Shown: positions 23,443 to 36,253, numbered from the stretch's first letter. The stretch is 64,000 nt of DNA from Pascua guehoae (GCA_001600415.1 BCJX01000001.1:1405723-1469722), one strand, 5' to 3'. Notes: generated by a model from the sequence alone, not told the origin. Made by a program: numbers and translations.

Positions 23443-25312
23443 CTACTCATCCCTCAGCTTGATCCTCTCCCCGCCATCGGCATACAGGGGGTTCATCCTC
23501 CGGCGCTTGTCCTCCTCGTACGCCTTGAACGTCTCCTCGGCGTCCTCGCTGATCTTGAACGACTGTGTGGGGACACCAAGTGAGGCGAGAGCGTCAAACC
23601 ACAGGGGCAGTGTCGGCTCCCACAACGGGTGGATGTTGGACGGATCAATAGGACATGCCCAGCGTACGCGGTCGACTTCACCCTCAAAGGATGGGTCCAA
23701 GCTGTTGCCACCTTGGCCACCACCTCCGTTCCGTTCCATCTCGCGCTCCGCCGCGTCGAGCGCAAGCATCGCATCCCCGATGTCCACAAACGACAGCACG
23801 TTCGGATACCGCTCACAAAACGCGCGGAGGCCATCGTTGTACCGTGTCGTCATCGCAATGCGTACTGGCTTGGTGCACAGCGGCGGGTCGTGCGCGAGAA
23901 GGTCGGCCACGGATGTCTTGGCCTCCTTGTCCTTCTCTGAGCGTGGGGTATCCGATGCGCTGGGTGGCGAGGAAATGGATGTGCTTGCGAGCCCACATTC
24001 AATGTCGTCGGTCTCAGACGGCGGCGCCGGCGACGATGGTGACAGAGAATCGGAATCGGGCGCAGCGGCTCCGCCCTTGGCCGCCCACGGTGTGCGTGAT
24101 CCGCGCTCTCGCTCGCCGCGTTCGAGGGCGCGGTGGGCGCGTGCGTGGTCCTCCTCCAGCCGCTCGACATACTTTTCGGGAATACGAGGGAGGATCGCGT
24201 CCTCGACAAGCGGGGGTAGCGCCCCAGCCACAAGGACCCGGGTCGGCGCCAGGCGGCGACGTGGGCCGCGGGACGAGGCCGGCGAACCAGATCCCGTAGC
24301 TGCGCCCTGGTCGACTGCTTCTGCAGCAACAGCTTCTGCGCGTCGTCCGATTGGGCCGCGCACAACCTCGCGCTCCAACCATGCAGTGTACGCTGCGAGC
24401 ACAGTATCCACAAAGCGATCCGGCCCGAGCGCTGGGCCCCGCCCAGCGTTCTCAGTTGCGGTGGCGAGAATGTCGTCACCTGCAGCGTCGCCGCTTCCCT
24501 GTCCTGCAGATGGGGCATGTGGATCAGACTCGGACTCGGACCCCATCCCAAACGTGCTCGGGCTGATGGGCTTGTGCTGCAGTTGCCAGATGTAGTTGAT
24601 CTGCAAGTCGACCTGACGTCAGCGGGTGCGGGGAGGGGGAGGGTCACGCACATTACCAAAGATCAGGAGCGCATATCGTCCCGTTGGGGGCAGGTATGCG
24701 TAGGGTGGTGGCGCAAGGAGGTTATTGAGGAGCGGCACGAGCTCGGTAGAGACCTGTTTGATTGAGTTGGGGTTGTTGAGGCCCTAAAGATTGTCAGCAT
24801 GGGCGTTGCGGCCAGTCGTCACGCTGGGGCGCATGGACGCCGTGTCCATGAACTGTGCACATCATACGCCGTACACGATGCTCGGCAACACTCACCTTTG
24901 CACTGGACCCCTTGAACGTCTGAACCTTTGCGTTGGTGTCGGCCAGCAGCTTGAATGGCCCCACGAACGAGTCGCCAAAGACATACAACGACCGCGATGA
25001 CGCACGCCCCGAGGTAAGACCATCCCGGCGGTGCGAGCTGTGGTGATTCCCAGGTGAGTTGGGATACGCATTGCCGTGTGAGTCGCCTTGGGGGTTTCTT
25101 TGTGACTGGCCGTGCGAGGTGGATCGGTAGTGGTTCGAGCTAGGACTGCCGTTTGCCTCATTCCGCCGAGGGGAAGATGCTCCAGAATGCGATGGCGAGT
25201 CTGACGACCAGGGCGGCCGTGGAGGCCGCGATGGTGTCTGGGCCGGTGAAGTCGATGGACTCGAAGCCGCTGGGCGATTGCGCAGATGAGGCGGGACGTA
25301 GCGTCCTGACAT
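23443..25312 (-). CDS. SGNH/GDSL-hydrolase-like protein of unknown substrate
   Basis: A 572-residue protein from three exons: 24896-25312, 24652-24783 and 23443-24612. After a Ser/Pro/Asn-rich N-terminal 115 residues, signature blocks of an SGNH-hydrolase fold can be seen: block I SLYVFGDSFVGPFK (nucleophile Ser in GDS), block II FKGSSAKGLNNPNS (oxyanion Gly), block III LLIFGNVDLQINYIWQL (the Asn of the GxND-type block, split by intron 2), and near the end DPSNIHPLWE, which supplies the Asp-x-x-x-His pair of block V. Between blocks III and V are about 250 residues, partly acidic and low complexity, including a patch near RIAMTTRYNDGLRAFCERYP. No signal peptide is evident. Family-level function (esterase, acyltransferase or inactive homologue) is inference. 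I know of no characterised homologue. Confidence 0.65.
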
Positions 25313-25841
25313 GGTGGCGATAGGAAAGGGGTGATAACGATATGGGTAAGTGAATGTTGTGGAGAGGGAGGGAGGATATCGCCTCGAGTTGGAAGTCATC
25401 CAGGGACCACTCAAATGCTGCCTGCTGGTATCATGATAACTTGGGGCGGCTGGGGTAATTTGCTTCCGCCCCTGATTGATTTCGGGCGTGGGGTGGGCAT
25501 CGTGGGGAGTCAATGTGCTCGATCTGGTACCACATCTTGCAGCTCGGGGTTTCGCCATGCTCGCCATCTCCGCCGCTAGCGTGGTGCTTGACGTTATCAG
25601 GTTACCAGGAGGGCTGGTGGCAAGCTCCAGCATTGCCATGTTGCCAGGTTGGCCGCGCGTGAACGCACATGGCCGACACAACTGCAAGTCGCGGCGTGGA
25701 AACAAGGCACGTAGCGTCGTAGGTAACCGGCCCGGGTATACCACACACCACACCACCTGCAACCGATGACTAACCCCACCACACCCATTCACAATCATCA
25801 CTTGTCCAACCCGCCTCGTAACAGGGTCACTCACTTCGACA
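25313..25841. other. Divergent promoter region, SGNH-like / amidase genes
   Basis: Head-to-head spacer of about 530 bases with no gene. It contains several TTGGGG/TGGGG-type and GATAA-like sequences (GATAACG near 25332, GATAACT near 25434). GATA-type sites would be in keeping with nitrogen control of the amidase, but sites this short occur by chance. Confidence 0.45.
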
Positions 25842-27666
25842 ATGACTGACACAGACTGGAAATCAATCGCGGCCGCCAAGCAGAACGCGCGCGATGCGCT
25901 CATCCCCACAGCGTGGCGTATCACCGTCCCAGACGGCCAGCTTGACGTCACTGATGTGCCTGCCACTTGCGGCGTGCTCACGGAGGCCGAGCTTGCGATT
26001 ACAGAGACACCCGCTCGCGAGCTCGTCGACAAGATGCTCAAGCGCGAGCTGACGAGCGAGCAAGTCACTAGGGCGTTTTGCAAACGGGCTGCCGTGGCTC
26101 AGCAGTTGGTGAGCAGACTGGAGCAGAAGAGTGACAACTTTGCAATTGACTATATGCTAAATGCTAGGTCAACTGCCTGACTGAAATATTCTTCGACGAG
26201 GCCATCGCGGCCGCACAGGGTATCGACGCCAACTATGCGGCGACAGGCAAGTCGCAGGGTCCCCTGCACGGCCTGCCGTTTTCGCTCAAGGACTGCTTCA
26301 ATGTGCGCGGGTACGACTCGACGGTGGGATACATCAAGTGGTGCAACGACCCCGCCGAGACGGACAGCGAGGCGGTCAAGATTATCCGCGAAATGGGCGC
26401 GGTGCTGTACTGCAAGACCAACCTGCCCACATCCATGATGGTGCCCGAGTCGTACAACAATGTGTTTGGGTACACGAGCAACCCGTGGAACCGGAACACG
26501 TCGTCGGGCGGGTCGTCGGGTGGGGAAGGCGCGCTGATTGCGCTCAACGGTGGGTATCTGGGCACCGGCGGGCAGCGGTTATTCCTGCACCGTTCAGGTG
26601 CTGGTCGCATTCTGTGACGGTCTGGAAGACCTGTCCCCAGTGTTAGGCCACCGGCCACCGGCTGACTCCAGGCTCGCCTCTCGGACTCGGATCCGACATT
26701 GGCGGCTCGGTGCGAATCCCGTCGGCGCTGTGTGGGATCTACGGCCTGCGCCCGTCCTCTGGCCGCCTGGCGACGTACGGCGCCAAGGGCGGCCTGGTGG
26801 GACAAGAAGGGGTTAGGGACGTCAACGGGCCAATGTCGTCGTCCCTCGACTCGCTGGTCCTGTACACGCGAGCGGTACTCGACGGGGCGCCATGGGACCG
26901 CGATCCCAACGTGATCCCCATGCCGTGGCGGGAGGTGACTCTGGCGCCGCGCCTGTGCTTTGGGATGATTGTTGACGACGGCATGGTCCGCCCCACGCCG
27001 CCAGTGACGCGGGCGCTGCGTGAGACCAAGGCCGCCCTCGAGGCCGCGGGCCACACGGTGATCGAGTGGGCACCGTACGACGTGCCCGAGGTGGCGCGCC
27101 TCGCGTGGAGCATGTACGCCGCCGACGGGGGCGCGGGGATTGCCCAACTCATCGAGGCAGCTGGCGAGCCGTGGATTGAGGGGCTCGGGCAGTTCCGCGC
27201 CGCGTACGAGGCGTCAAAGACATCTCCTGCCCTCGCTAGCGCCGCGTGGAAGCTCCAGGCAGACCGGACAGACTATGCGAAAAAGTCGCTCGAGCATTGG
27301 ATGGACTCGGCAAAGCTCACCGGCACGGGCAGGCCGTTTGACGGCGTCATCTCCCCCGTGTCACCCTACGCTGCCCCGCTCAAGTACCAGTACGACCACG
27401 TTGCGTACTCGTTCCTCTGGAACGTGCTCGACCAGAGCGCCGTCGTCTTCCCCGTCACACACGCGCGGGTGGACGACGTCAAACCCGCCGGCTTTGAGGC
27501 GCGTTCCGAACTCGAAAGGGGTAATTGGGACAGGTATGACCCTACGACCATCCAGGGTGCCCCTGTTGGTCTCCAGGTCGTTACCAGGAGGCTCGAAGAG
27601 GAAAAGGCCCTCGCTCTCGCAAACGTATGTGCGGATGCGCTCGACAAGGCCAAGAAGGATGCGTAA
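25842..27666 (+). CDS. Acetamidase-type amidase (amidase signature family)
   Basis: A 547-residue amidase of the fungal AmdS type, which hydrolyses small amides to ammonia and a carboxylic acid for use as nitrogen or carbon source. Exons: 25842-26108, 26168-26549 and 26672-27666. The Ser-cisSer-Lys triad is complete: Lys in GLPFSLKDCFNVRG, the cis-Ser in NTSSGGSSGGEGALIA, and the nucleophile Ser in SPLGLGSDIGGSVRIPSALC, the last two brought together by intron 2. Other AmdS-like marks are MVPESYNNVFGYTSNPWN, GPMSSSLDSLVLY and the C-terminal TTIQGAPVGLQVVTRRLEEE. No signal peptide, so presumably cytosolic. Length equals the family norm. Acetamidase is the best guess, but related enzymes act on formamide, indoleacetamide or fatty acid amides. 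Confidence 0.92.
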
Positions 27667-27952
27667 ATATTGTGTAGAGACTTGTAAAGGTCGTGTACAA
27701 GTTGAAGGCAAAATGGAACCAAGAATTGAACGGCTGCAGCAACAGTGCGGCCATCACACTCTTTCCGCCTGTCGTCACGCGTATCGCATCGCTGCCTACA
27801 GCATGATACTATAAAGTTCTCTGGTCGGTATTGAAGTTGTATAGGCGAGATACTAGACTCTCTTCTGTCCCTTCCCGCCTGTCTTCTGTATTCTTCTCGT
27901 TGTTCAAAGTCCGTCTTGGCTCATCTTTCACCCATACCTCTTTCGACCCTCC

Positions 27953-30060
27953 TCAGAACTTGTCGATGCGCCCCAGCACCCACTCGAGGTGCCTGTACGT
28001 CGCGCGGGGCTGGTACATGGGCTGCATGTGGCCGGCCTGGTACGTCTCGACCCACATGAGGCCGCGCTCATAGTGATGCTTGCCCATGACGCCCTGGCGG
28101 TATCCCCATTCGTCGAGGTAGTCGACGACAAACGACTCGGTGGGCGCAGACTGGAAGCCGAGCTGGCCGCCCCATGTCATGTTCTGGATTGCGAGGAGCG
28201 TGCCGTTTGTGATGAGGATCATATCTGGGGTTAGTGGGTGTGTCAAACTCAAAGGCAGCTTTGTGTGGCCAGGCCACATCAAACGAGGAAGTTGCAATGC
28301 CCTATCGAACAGGGTTCACCCGTACTCACCAAAGTCACCGTTGGACACGAGCACGCGGTTGGTCGCCTCAATGACCTGCGGGAGGACATGCTGAATCGGG
28401 TCGAGCGACGCGTCGCCCTTGGGGAACACTTTCGGCGTGCCACGTGCTGGACACTGGTTCCACTCGATTTTCTCGGGGGCATGGACGGCCTTCTTGACGT
28501 CGGTGCGGTTAAAGTACGACGTTCCCCAGAGGTCGGGGTCGGTCAGGGGGTCGAATGGCATGGGGCAGATTTGGGCCTGTGGGGTGAGATCAGAACGTGG
28601 ATACAGGCTCTGCGCGCCCAAGCCACACCCATCACCATACAACCTCGAGTCACTCACAATTTCGTAAATGTTAAAGCACGGGTTGATCTCGTTGGCCGCA
28701 TAGTAGACCAAATCAAAGACGTCGCACGTCGCGTTGTCCTGTGTGATGTTGAACTCGGGAATCGATGCTGCGGGCGGCTGGTGGCCCGGAGGCGGGAACT
28801 GGAGGTACTTGTTGAGCCAGTCGTCGTAGCCACACGCGTGGTGGAGTCGCTCCATCTCGGCGTAGTAGGTGTCGTTCAAGTTGAACAGGTTGCGGTTGGC
28901 CTGCACCAGTGGGAAGGCGGGGACCTGGGAGCCAGAGTTTTCGTAGTCGCCAATGCATGGGTCGTAGACGAGCGCCCCTGCGGGGTGAGTACAACTGGGG
29001 GTGGTAACTTGTGTAGGAGCAGCGACTGGCGTCCAGTCCAGCGCGTGAATTTCCTATTGTGTCACTAAAACCCACCCTGGAGGTCGTAGTGCTCTGTATC
29101 GTTCTTGTCTAGGAAGTTTGCCGAAATGTACGGGACATAGCGCCCCGCATAGCTCTCTCCAGTCACATACTGTCGATGGTCAGTATCCGGGGGAAGGCTG
29201 GCACAACTAGGAGGGGCAATCATACTGACGACCTTGTAATTCTTGATGCCAAATGTATCCTGCCAGTTCTTGAACCACTTTGCAAAGTCCTCAGCCAGGG
29301 GCTCCTCGCCCGCATAGTTGGGTACACCCTGCGAGTATCCGACACCCCGGGGCTGCTCGACCCTGTATTGTTAGTATGCTGTAGAGGCTGTGACAGGCAA
29401 AGCAAGGACGGTGGTAGAGACGAGCGAGGTGTGGAGAATGCAGGCTGCTCTCAGAGAGGTAGAGGTTACCACACGCACCAAAGCATATTGGTCAAGTTTC
29501 CCCAGTTGTACTGGTTGAATGTCGCCTTTGCCTGTCCCGGAGCCCAAAAGATTGGCCCATTCTCAGCAAAGAAACCCTCGAGCGACGAACACCCTGGGCC
29601 GCCGTTGAGCCAGATCGTGACTTCGTCGACTGGGTCACCAATGCGGGGCTTGAAGAAGAAGAAGAGCGTCTCGTCGGGCTTGTTGGCGTCAATCTGCACT
29701 TCGCCAGAGTAGAGCTCTCCAAAGTCGATGTCGACGTCGGGGAGGCTAGTCACAAGGTACTCTGGGGATTAGCGCGGGATACGGCGTAAGTGTACAATGT
29801 GGTTCGTTGGGGTGGAGAATGATAGTGCTGACTGCCATGGCTGAAGAGTGGGCGAAAGGGTACAGCGGAACAGCCGAAAGGGTACAGGACTCACGTTCGG
29901 TCTTGTCAGTGCGGTAGCGGTATGTGGTCGTGTCGTTGCTGCGCTTGCTATTGTCATTGTGGCGGGGCGCGAGGTCGAGGGCACGCTTGTCGTGGCCGTG
30001 CTCGTACAGCGGGGGTACCGCGAGCGCCAAAGGAAGGAGGAGGGAGAGAGCGGCCCACAT
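27953..30060 (-). CDS. Secreted/vacuolar serine carboxypeptidase (S10 family)
   Basis: A 504-residue serine carboxypeptidase, releasing C-terminal amino acids from peptides. Seven exons: 29895-30060, 29479-29761, 29230-29362, 29076-29169, 28658-28977, 28330-28576 and 27953-28224. A signal peptide opens the protein ([14 protein letters not shown]). Active-site elements: oxyanion region [23 protein letters not shown] ([12 protein letters not shown]), nucleophile Ser in [14 protein letters not shown], Asp in [14 protein letters not shown], and His in [13 protein letters not shown]. The Asp block is unusual: many carboxypeptidases have GD-D-VP--GT, here the VP is replaced by IL-T-N. At least two N-x-T/S sites (NDT, NMT) suggest glycosylation. 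A KR dipeptide soon after the signal peptide may mark a propeptide cut. A minus-strand TATA box lies upstream. Confidence 0.93.
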
Positions 30061-31791
30061 GGTGATGAGGTATGGTATCGAGCAGCCGTCGTCGTTGTCA
30101 CAGTCCTCGTCGCGGTCGTCGTCCGTGGCTTGTTCCCCTACGGTATCGCTGGTATTTGTACAAGTCCTGTGCTCGAGGACTCGATTGTCGACTGACCTAG
30201 CAATTGCACGAAGCAATCCGCTGGGACCCACACCGAGCGACTTTTATAGCTCAATCGCTATCAGACCATGGATGGGGACGCAAACGGACCGACCCCTGTC
30301 ACCGCATGGATCCACTTTGCTAATCGCAATCGCCGGAGAGTTGGGCCGCGGACATACGTATACGGCCTGCGGGCGGAGCATGTGTGGCCAACGTGCTCAG
30401 ACGCTGGCTAGTGAGTACTGGTAAAGTAAGTCTCGGACTGGCGCACTGTATGTACAGTAACGCTGTTGAGAAACAACAAACCATGGTATACGTCGGCTGG
30501 TGTAGCGCAGCTATCTTCTGCTCTTTGGCTCGGCTGCATGTCGTCATATGCCCATCCATCCACCTGTTTGACTTTTGTGGTAAGGTGTTCCTGGAGTGGT
30601 CATGAGGCCCCAGGTGCCTGCATACTCTCGTCTTCTCCGACCTAACCCTCCGATCTCGTACCTTTACACCTTTAAGCACTAAACTACCGGCCCAAGGACT
30701 GAGATCAGACATGTGTTGGGGGCGACATGGCAATTGGGTCCAGTTTCACCCCTCGCCAAACACCGCTAACGTTGCGCCAGCGGCGGTTGCTGTTGCTCTT
30801 CGACTCCAACAAGGATCCCACCGTCTTGTCCACATGGTTACTGTCATGGTTTACCAGCACGGCTAGCTCGGACCCATGATCTAGAGTCGATGCCTTGCCC
30901 ACCCACCTCACACCCTCCCGCTGCCTTTGGCCGAACAAGCACATCCGCAGTCGTGACCGTCTGTGTTCCCATGACCATCGGCCCGCATGCGTACATGTGG
31001 GTTTTGCGCGAATCTTGACGCCTCTGACGCCCTAGTTGAAAGCGTATATCGGGGTGGCAAGTATACCAGCAGCAGAGCGGCAAGTAACAATGTTGGATGG
31101 TTGAAATGGTAGCCGCGTAGCCGCGGATAGAGCGTACCGACCACATGGTGTCGAGCCTTCCTGGCCACTAGCTCGGGTCGCTTCCGAAGCGCAAGTGCGC
31201 GTGACGTCAGAACAGCGCCGCAGTGCTAGCCGTTGGTGTGGTCGAGAATAGACATGTCGCGGCGAGCGCCAAGTCTTTATCGGAAAGGCAGGAGCAAACA
31301 AGGCAAAAACGCCGGAAATACAGCAGAAGCGGGGCTTTGGTGCAATGAAGGCACTGCACTTTGAAGGTTCCAACCACTCGGCGAACCAAAGTCTCGCGCG
31401 TCACGGCATCCCAGAGCAAAAATGTGTTCCAGGATTCTTTTTAGGTTGCAACTTTATGCTCCGATCTCTTTGGCAGCAGGTTCGCATTCAAGATGCCTCC
31501 ACTCGAGAACCCGACAGCTCACAATCACCATGCGTTCCGCCATGCTTTCAAGTTGTGGCGTCAGGAGCTTAAGGCCGGGTCCAACAATCCGAACAGGTAG
31601 CGAGGTATCGAGTAAAACCCCATGTGGTGCATGACGAGGTTGGCCGACTGTCGACGGAGCTCCGCCGTCATGCTTGTTTGTTCATCGTCAATTTCATAGT
31701 ATACGGTACAAGATGGCGGTCACGCCATTCAGCAAAGGCATGAGCGTATGTAGATGTTCCACATCCGCTCCATGCACCCACTCGCTCCATG
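30061..31791. other. Spacer upstream of the carboxypeptidase
   Basis: About 1.7 kb without a gene I can support. The left end holds the carboxypeptidase promoter (TATA at 30241-30248). The remainder has many stops in all frames, no tRNA and no repeat array. The right end is the 3' flank of DDB1. Confidence 0.55.
30241..30248 (-). promoter_or_regulatory. TATA box of the carboxypeptidase gene
   Basis: TATAAAAG on the minus strand lies about 185 bases upstream of the ATG at 30060. Its position suits a fungal core promoter with a leader of roughly 100-150 bases. Confidence 0.5.
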
Positions 31792-34700
31792 CTAGTGCAT
31801 CCCCGCAGTCGCCTCGAGAACGCGCACGACGTCGGCACGGCTCGCTGCTTCCTTGTGCCCGTTGACGAGCTTGAGCACAACCTCGGGCGCGCTCGATCCG
31901 CGCAGGATTCGCTGGGCTTGCGTGGTATCCACATCGAGGAACTGTTGCACAAAGTCGCCGTCGATGAAGCCTGCAGTCTCTTTTGGCACCATGGCGTTGC
32001 CACCGCGGCGGAAGCTGTGCGTCAGAATTTGACCAATTATTGCGGTTCAACCCATTTGCGGGACTTGTGCTCCGACTCATCTCCGCGATCCCCTTAGGTA
32101 CTAGACACACAGACACTGCAGGTACTCACGCTCGCCAGTCGACGCCGCCAGGTCCCTTGTGGTACTTGTTCATATTGCGCTGGAGATCATTGAGAGTTCG
32201 GGTGGCCCCGGCCCCGAGCGTGCCAATAATACCCAGGCGTCCTTCGGCCGTGGCGAACAGGAGGCCGGGGCGTAGGGTGTCTGGTGCGCCTGAGACAGGT
32301 GCCAGCGACCCAGTCCGGAAACGAGCAATGGCACTGTGCAGCCCGAAGCTTGCTGCCGGCTCAATCTCATCGTCGCCCAGGCGGAACGTGAGCAGGTTGG
32401 CATTGTCCTGTGTGTGGTCAGCAGTGTGCAATGGCGCACTCGTCTCCGACACTGGGCCAATTCCTTCCACTTACATCTGCAATGATTGCGCCAGGCCCAC
32501 CATCCTGCACATCGCTGAGCGCAGTCACCGAGTGTGACGACATGTCAATCTGCTCGTTGCGGATCACCCCGCTCTCTGGATCCACGGCGAGCACAGCAAT
32601 GCTCCTCATGGCATCGCCGACGACGAGGCGATCCTCTGGGGAGTCGGGACTCTTGGGCAGCACGTGCAGATAGTGGGCATCAAAGCCCGACGTCGATGTT
32701 GACACTTCTTTCAAGTTTGCCATTCCGTGATCCAATGGCTCCAAGCGGATTATGGATACCTTTGCCGTCGTCGCAACGGCAAGGAAGCCATGGATGGTGG
32801 CAATGTCCGTAACAGGCGCTCTGTAGTCTTCGGCTGCGACCATCTTGAGCGTCCACCGGCCTTCTTTCTCCAGGCCTTCGAGAAGGAGCAAGCGTCCCTT
32901 GTCTGCCTCTACAAACGATGTCATGTCCTCGAGTGTCGATGTGTCCATTGCGTCCGCCGACGAGAACATGGCGGTGCCAGCAGCAATATAATGGCGGCCA
33001 TTAAGGAAGACCCCGTTGACGCTAGTGACGGCCTCGTTTGGGAAGAGCGGGTACGACTCGAGGACTTCGGTCAGCGTAAGTAAAGGGAGGGTACGCACGT
33101 TCCAGTGTGGTCGAGGTACGAAGCTCAACCGAAGAGGCTTGTAGGACATCGCCAGTTTGTTGGTCGAGCGTGCGAGTAATGACACCAGCCGCAAGTGCCT
33201 TGTCTTGTAGAGCCGCAATGCGGGTAATAGAGTGAATGTCCAAGTCAAGAGTTTGCACCTGCAACTTTTTGAGACTTGTGAGGCGCTCAAACAACAGTCC
33301 CTCTGCTGTGGCAATCACAATGCAAGGTCCCAATGATGGAACATTGATGGCAGCCGCAGCAACAGCGTCCTGTCAAGGTCAGCTCTGAAAGACTCCATTG
33401 TGAGCTCACCTTTTTCCCGCTTGAAGAGAACTCGCAGTGCCCACGGGCCTCAAAGACAATCGATAGCCGATCGCTAATGCCCACCGCAAAGACCTTTTCG
33501 TCGCCGCCGAATGCCAAGTCCAGTGGCAGCACCTGGAGCGGTCGTGACCCGAGCGACGATACGACACGCTCCTTCTGCAACTCGTTGGCCGCACTAGGAT
33601 CATCGAGGTCGTAGCTGACAAAGGTGCCGTCACTGAGACCAGCGAGGAGTTGGCGCGTGCCGGCCGAGGAACCCCGGAAGAGGAGTGAGTAGGCGAATGC
33701 TGCCTCGTGGAATGAAGTGAGTCGGCTGCCAGCCGCAAGGCCCTCCAAGGTAAAGATTTGGATATCGCCATTCCACTCGCTGATCGCAATAAGTGTCTGG
33801 GGATGAGAGCACCCTGTTGTACCAGCGTCGGCACCAACATCAATATCGAGCGCAGCGACTTCCCAGTGGAGTTTGGCAGACCTGGAGATCAGTCACTGGT
33901 TCTGGAAAGTAGTCGCCAATGACGTACATGATGCTTCCCAGTCCCGTGGTGCCTACTCTGAATGCCTCGATCGATCCGTCGCGACAAGCGACGACTACCA
34001 CATCATCCTTGACTGCGCCTGCGACAATCTCCATGTTGGCATCGACTTGGTGCGAGGCGACAGCTGTGCCTGCCACGACATCCGACCACAAGTGGATCGC
34101 CCGCGGGGTCACCTGCACAAGCACCTTGCCTGCGCTTGCGAGCCCGGCAGCAATCGTCGGAGATGACACTACACCATCCGCAGCCGCCAAGGGTGCCACT
34201 TCGGGATCCAATCGAAGAATAACCGACGCGTTGTCAAATGACAGGAGCAAGGTTGACGGTTCACTGAATGGGTTAGGACATAATCAGCAAGTAGAACCCA
34301 CCTTCCTCCTGGAGCCAATGTCCACATCCTCTGAATGCCAGGGACACCTTCCACTGATAGGATGTCCTCGAAACCGGCACCACTCCTCACGACGCGGAGC
34401 GAATTGGTGTTGGCAGATCCCGAGGCAACCACGAGGTGGGACTGTTGTCAGTCCAGCAAAGTATGGTGCACTTACAACTCGACCATCCTCTTCCTCAACG
34501 ACCGCAAAGTCCTTTACTGGTGCCAGGTTCATCCACCGCTCGCGCACGCCGACCTCGCCCTCTGTGTCGTCCTCCATGACGATGGTCCAAGCACCGCCGT
34601 CGACTGAGTCGTGCGCGCGGCCCTTGCCTTTGTTGACAATAGTGCGAGCCCCAGAAGAACTGGATGGAGAAATGGTAGACTTTGCTGTTGGGAGAGAGAG

Positions 34701-36253
34701 CGAAACCAACAGAGAATCGCCACACGTCGAGCTGACAAACACGTGGCCATTGTCAACGTAGGTGAGTGCCGACGGTGGGGATACCTGGAGGCAGTCAGCA
34801 TGGTCGCGGACAGGGGTGCACGTACGATTCCGAGATCAACCTTGCCCACGCGCACTGTCTCATCGCTGTCAAACTCCCAGCCGATGGCGGTCAGACGCCC
34901 ACACTCGTCGCCGAAGAGGACGCTCCCTGCGCTCCCAGTGTTCTGAACCGGCGTAGCGCTTACAATCAGCTCCGCACGTGCGTTACAACTTACGCTAAGA
35001 CGGTTCCAAACCCTTGGCGCACTCGCCACACCGGGCTCACTCTCCACTTGACCTCTGGGTCGGCCACGACGCTGCGACCCGAGGTACTAGATTTGCGTTT
35101 CTTGCCGATACCACCTGTTTCCGCCTGTGGACTGCGGCGGATCGCGCTTGCCCGTGGGCTGGTCGATGTGTTTGGTGGCTTGGGTACGGCACTAATGCTA
35201 TACAGGACAGTGTGTTCGTCGCCCGTGACGAGAAGCAGCTTGGAGCCCAAGGGCCCTTTTCCTGGGATGACCAGAACATTGCGCGCGGCGGGACACGAGA
35301 ATGGAATCTTGTTGAAGTCGATTTCGTCGTCCTTAGGGATCATATAGCTTAATGGGTTGACTACATCCGTCGCGTCATCGAGATTGATAAAGGTGTGCCC
35401 AGTTGTGTCAAACTGGCGGGGCTGGAGACGAATCTTGCCGTTGTACTCCCACAAGAAAGTGATGAAAGGGTCGCCATTTGGGCCGTTCGTGTACGCCAGG
35501 TCAAGTAGATTGTGTTCACGGATGCTTTCATTAACCCATGATATTCCCAGTGGCACTCACTTTACATTCGAGGATGACTTGAAGACAAGGCGCTTCCCTT
35601 CGTCATCAACGTCCATGCTATCCTTTGTGCCTGCCGTACTGCGACGACGTGCATCCTTGGCCTTTTCAAACTCCATCTCAACGCGTGCGAGCAGCCCGGT
35701 CCAGAGACTGACGAGCGCCGTCGTCTCGTGTGTCACTACGGCGGTAAAGAATTCTTGCCGCCGCAGCGCCGGCGTTGGAGGGTCCAGCCGTTGCGCCGCA
35801 GTGACGACCAGCTCCCCGGACCAAGTCACGAGTAGCAGGCGTGCGTTGGGTGGGCCAACGAGGACAAGCACATGTGGGCGAGCAGCCTGGAATTAGGCGT
35901 CAGATCAATTACAGCGATAAAGAGTTGCTCGGTACTGCGGAGCAGCCCTGTCCAGAACTATGCAAGAAACGTACCGCGACATTCACGACGGCCAGCCCAA
36001 CCACCGGTCCCCATGTGAGCAGCTCAGCCTTGAAGCTGAGTCCTTCGGCGTCTACATCCCACACCTCAATGCGGTCAGCCTTTCCCAAAACCAGAGATGT
36101 GCTCCCTGGTCCAGTGAGGTTGGAGACCTTGACGGTGTGTGAGACAGGCGTCGGCGTGAGAGCCTACTGTCAGCGGGTGGAGGTTGCGATTGGGCTTGGA
36201 TGGAGTTGCCTGTGATACGCGTCATAGGTACTCACCGACGCGATGTAGAGCAT
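31792..36253 (-). CDS. DDB1-like protein (CUL4 ubiquitin ligase adaptor)
   Basis: A large multi-exon gene for a protein of the DDB1/CPSF-A family, roughly 1,150 residues in three beta-propellers, linking CUL4 ubiquitin ligases to substrate receptors and, with DDB2-type partners, recognising UV damage. Exon 1 is only 18 nt (36236-36253, MLYIAS). Exon 2 starts at 36163 with ALTPTPVSHTVKVSNLTGPG, giving the usual start of this family. Propeller strands are visible throughout, e.g. EVWDVDAEGL, GPVVGLAVV, YVIGDYFPEPV, DAHYLHVLP. The last exons carry DNANLLTFRLGDDE, LRPGLLFATAEGRLGIIGTL, NMNKYHKGPGGVDWRA and the end ETAGFIDGDFVQQFLD, which matches the characteristic GFIDGDLIE-FLD C-terminus of DDB1 rather than SF3b130 or CPSF160. 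About a dozen or more short introns; not every boundary was fixed. Divergent from BCP1. Confidence 0.85.

Noticed and set aside
23237..24595. 452-codon plus-strand frame
   Set aside because: Antisense shadow of the SGNH-like gene, whose strand is fixed by catalytic blocks crossing three exons.
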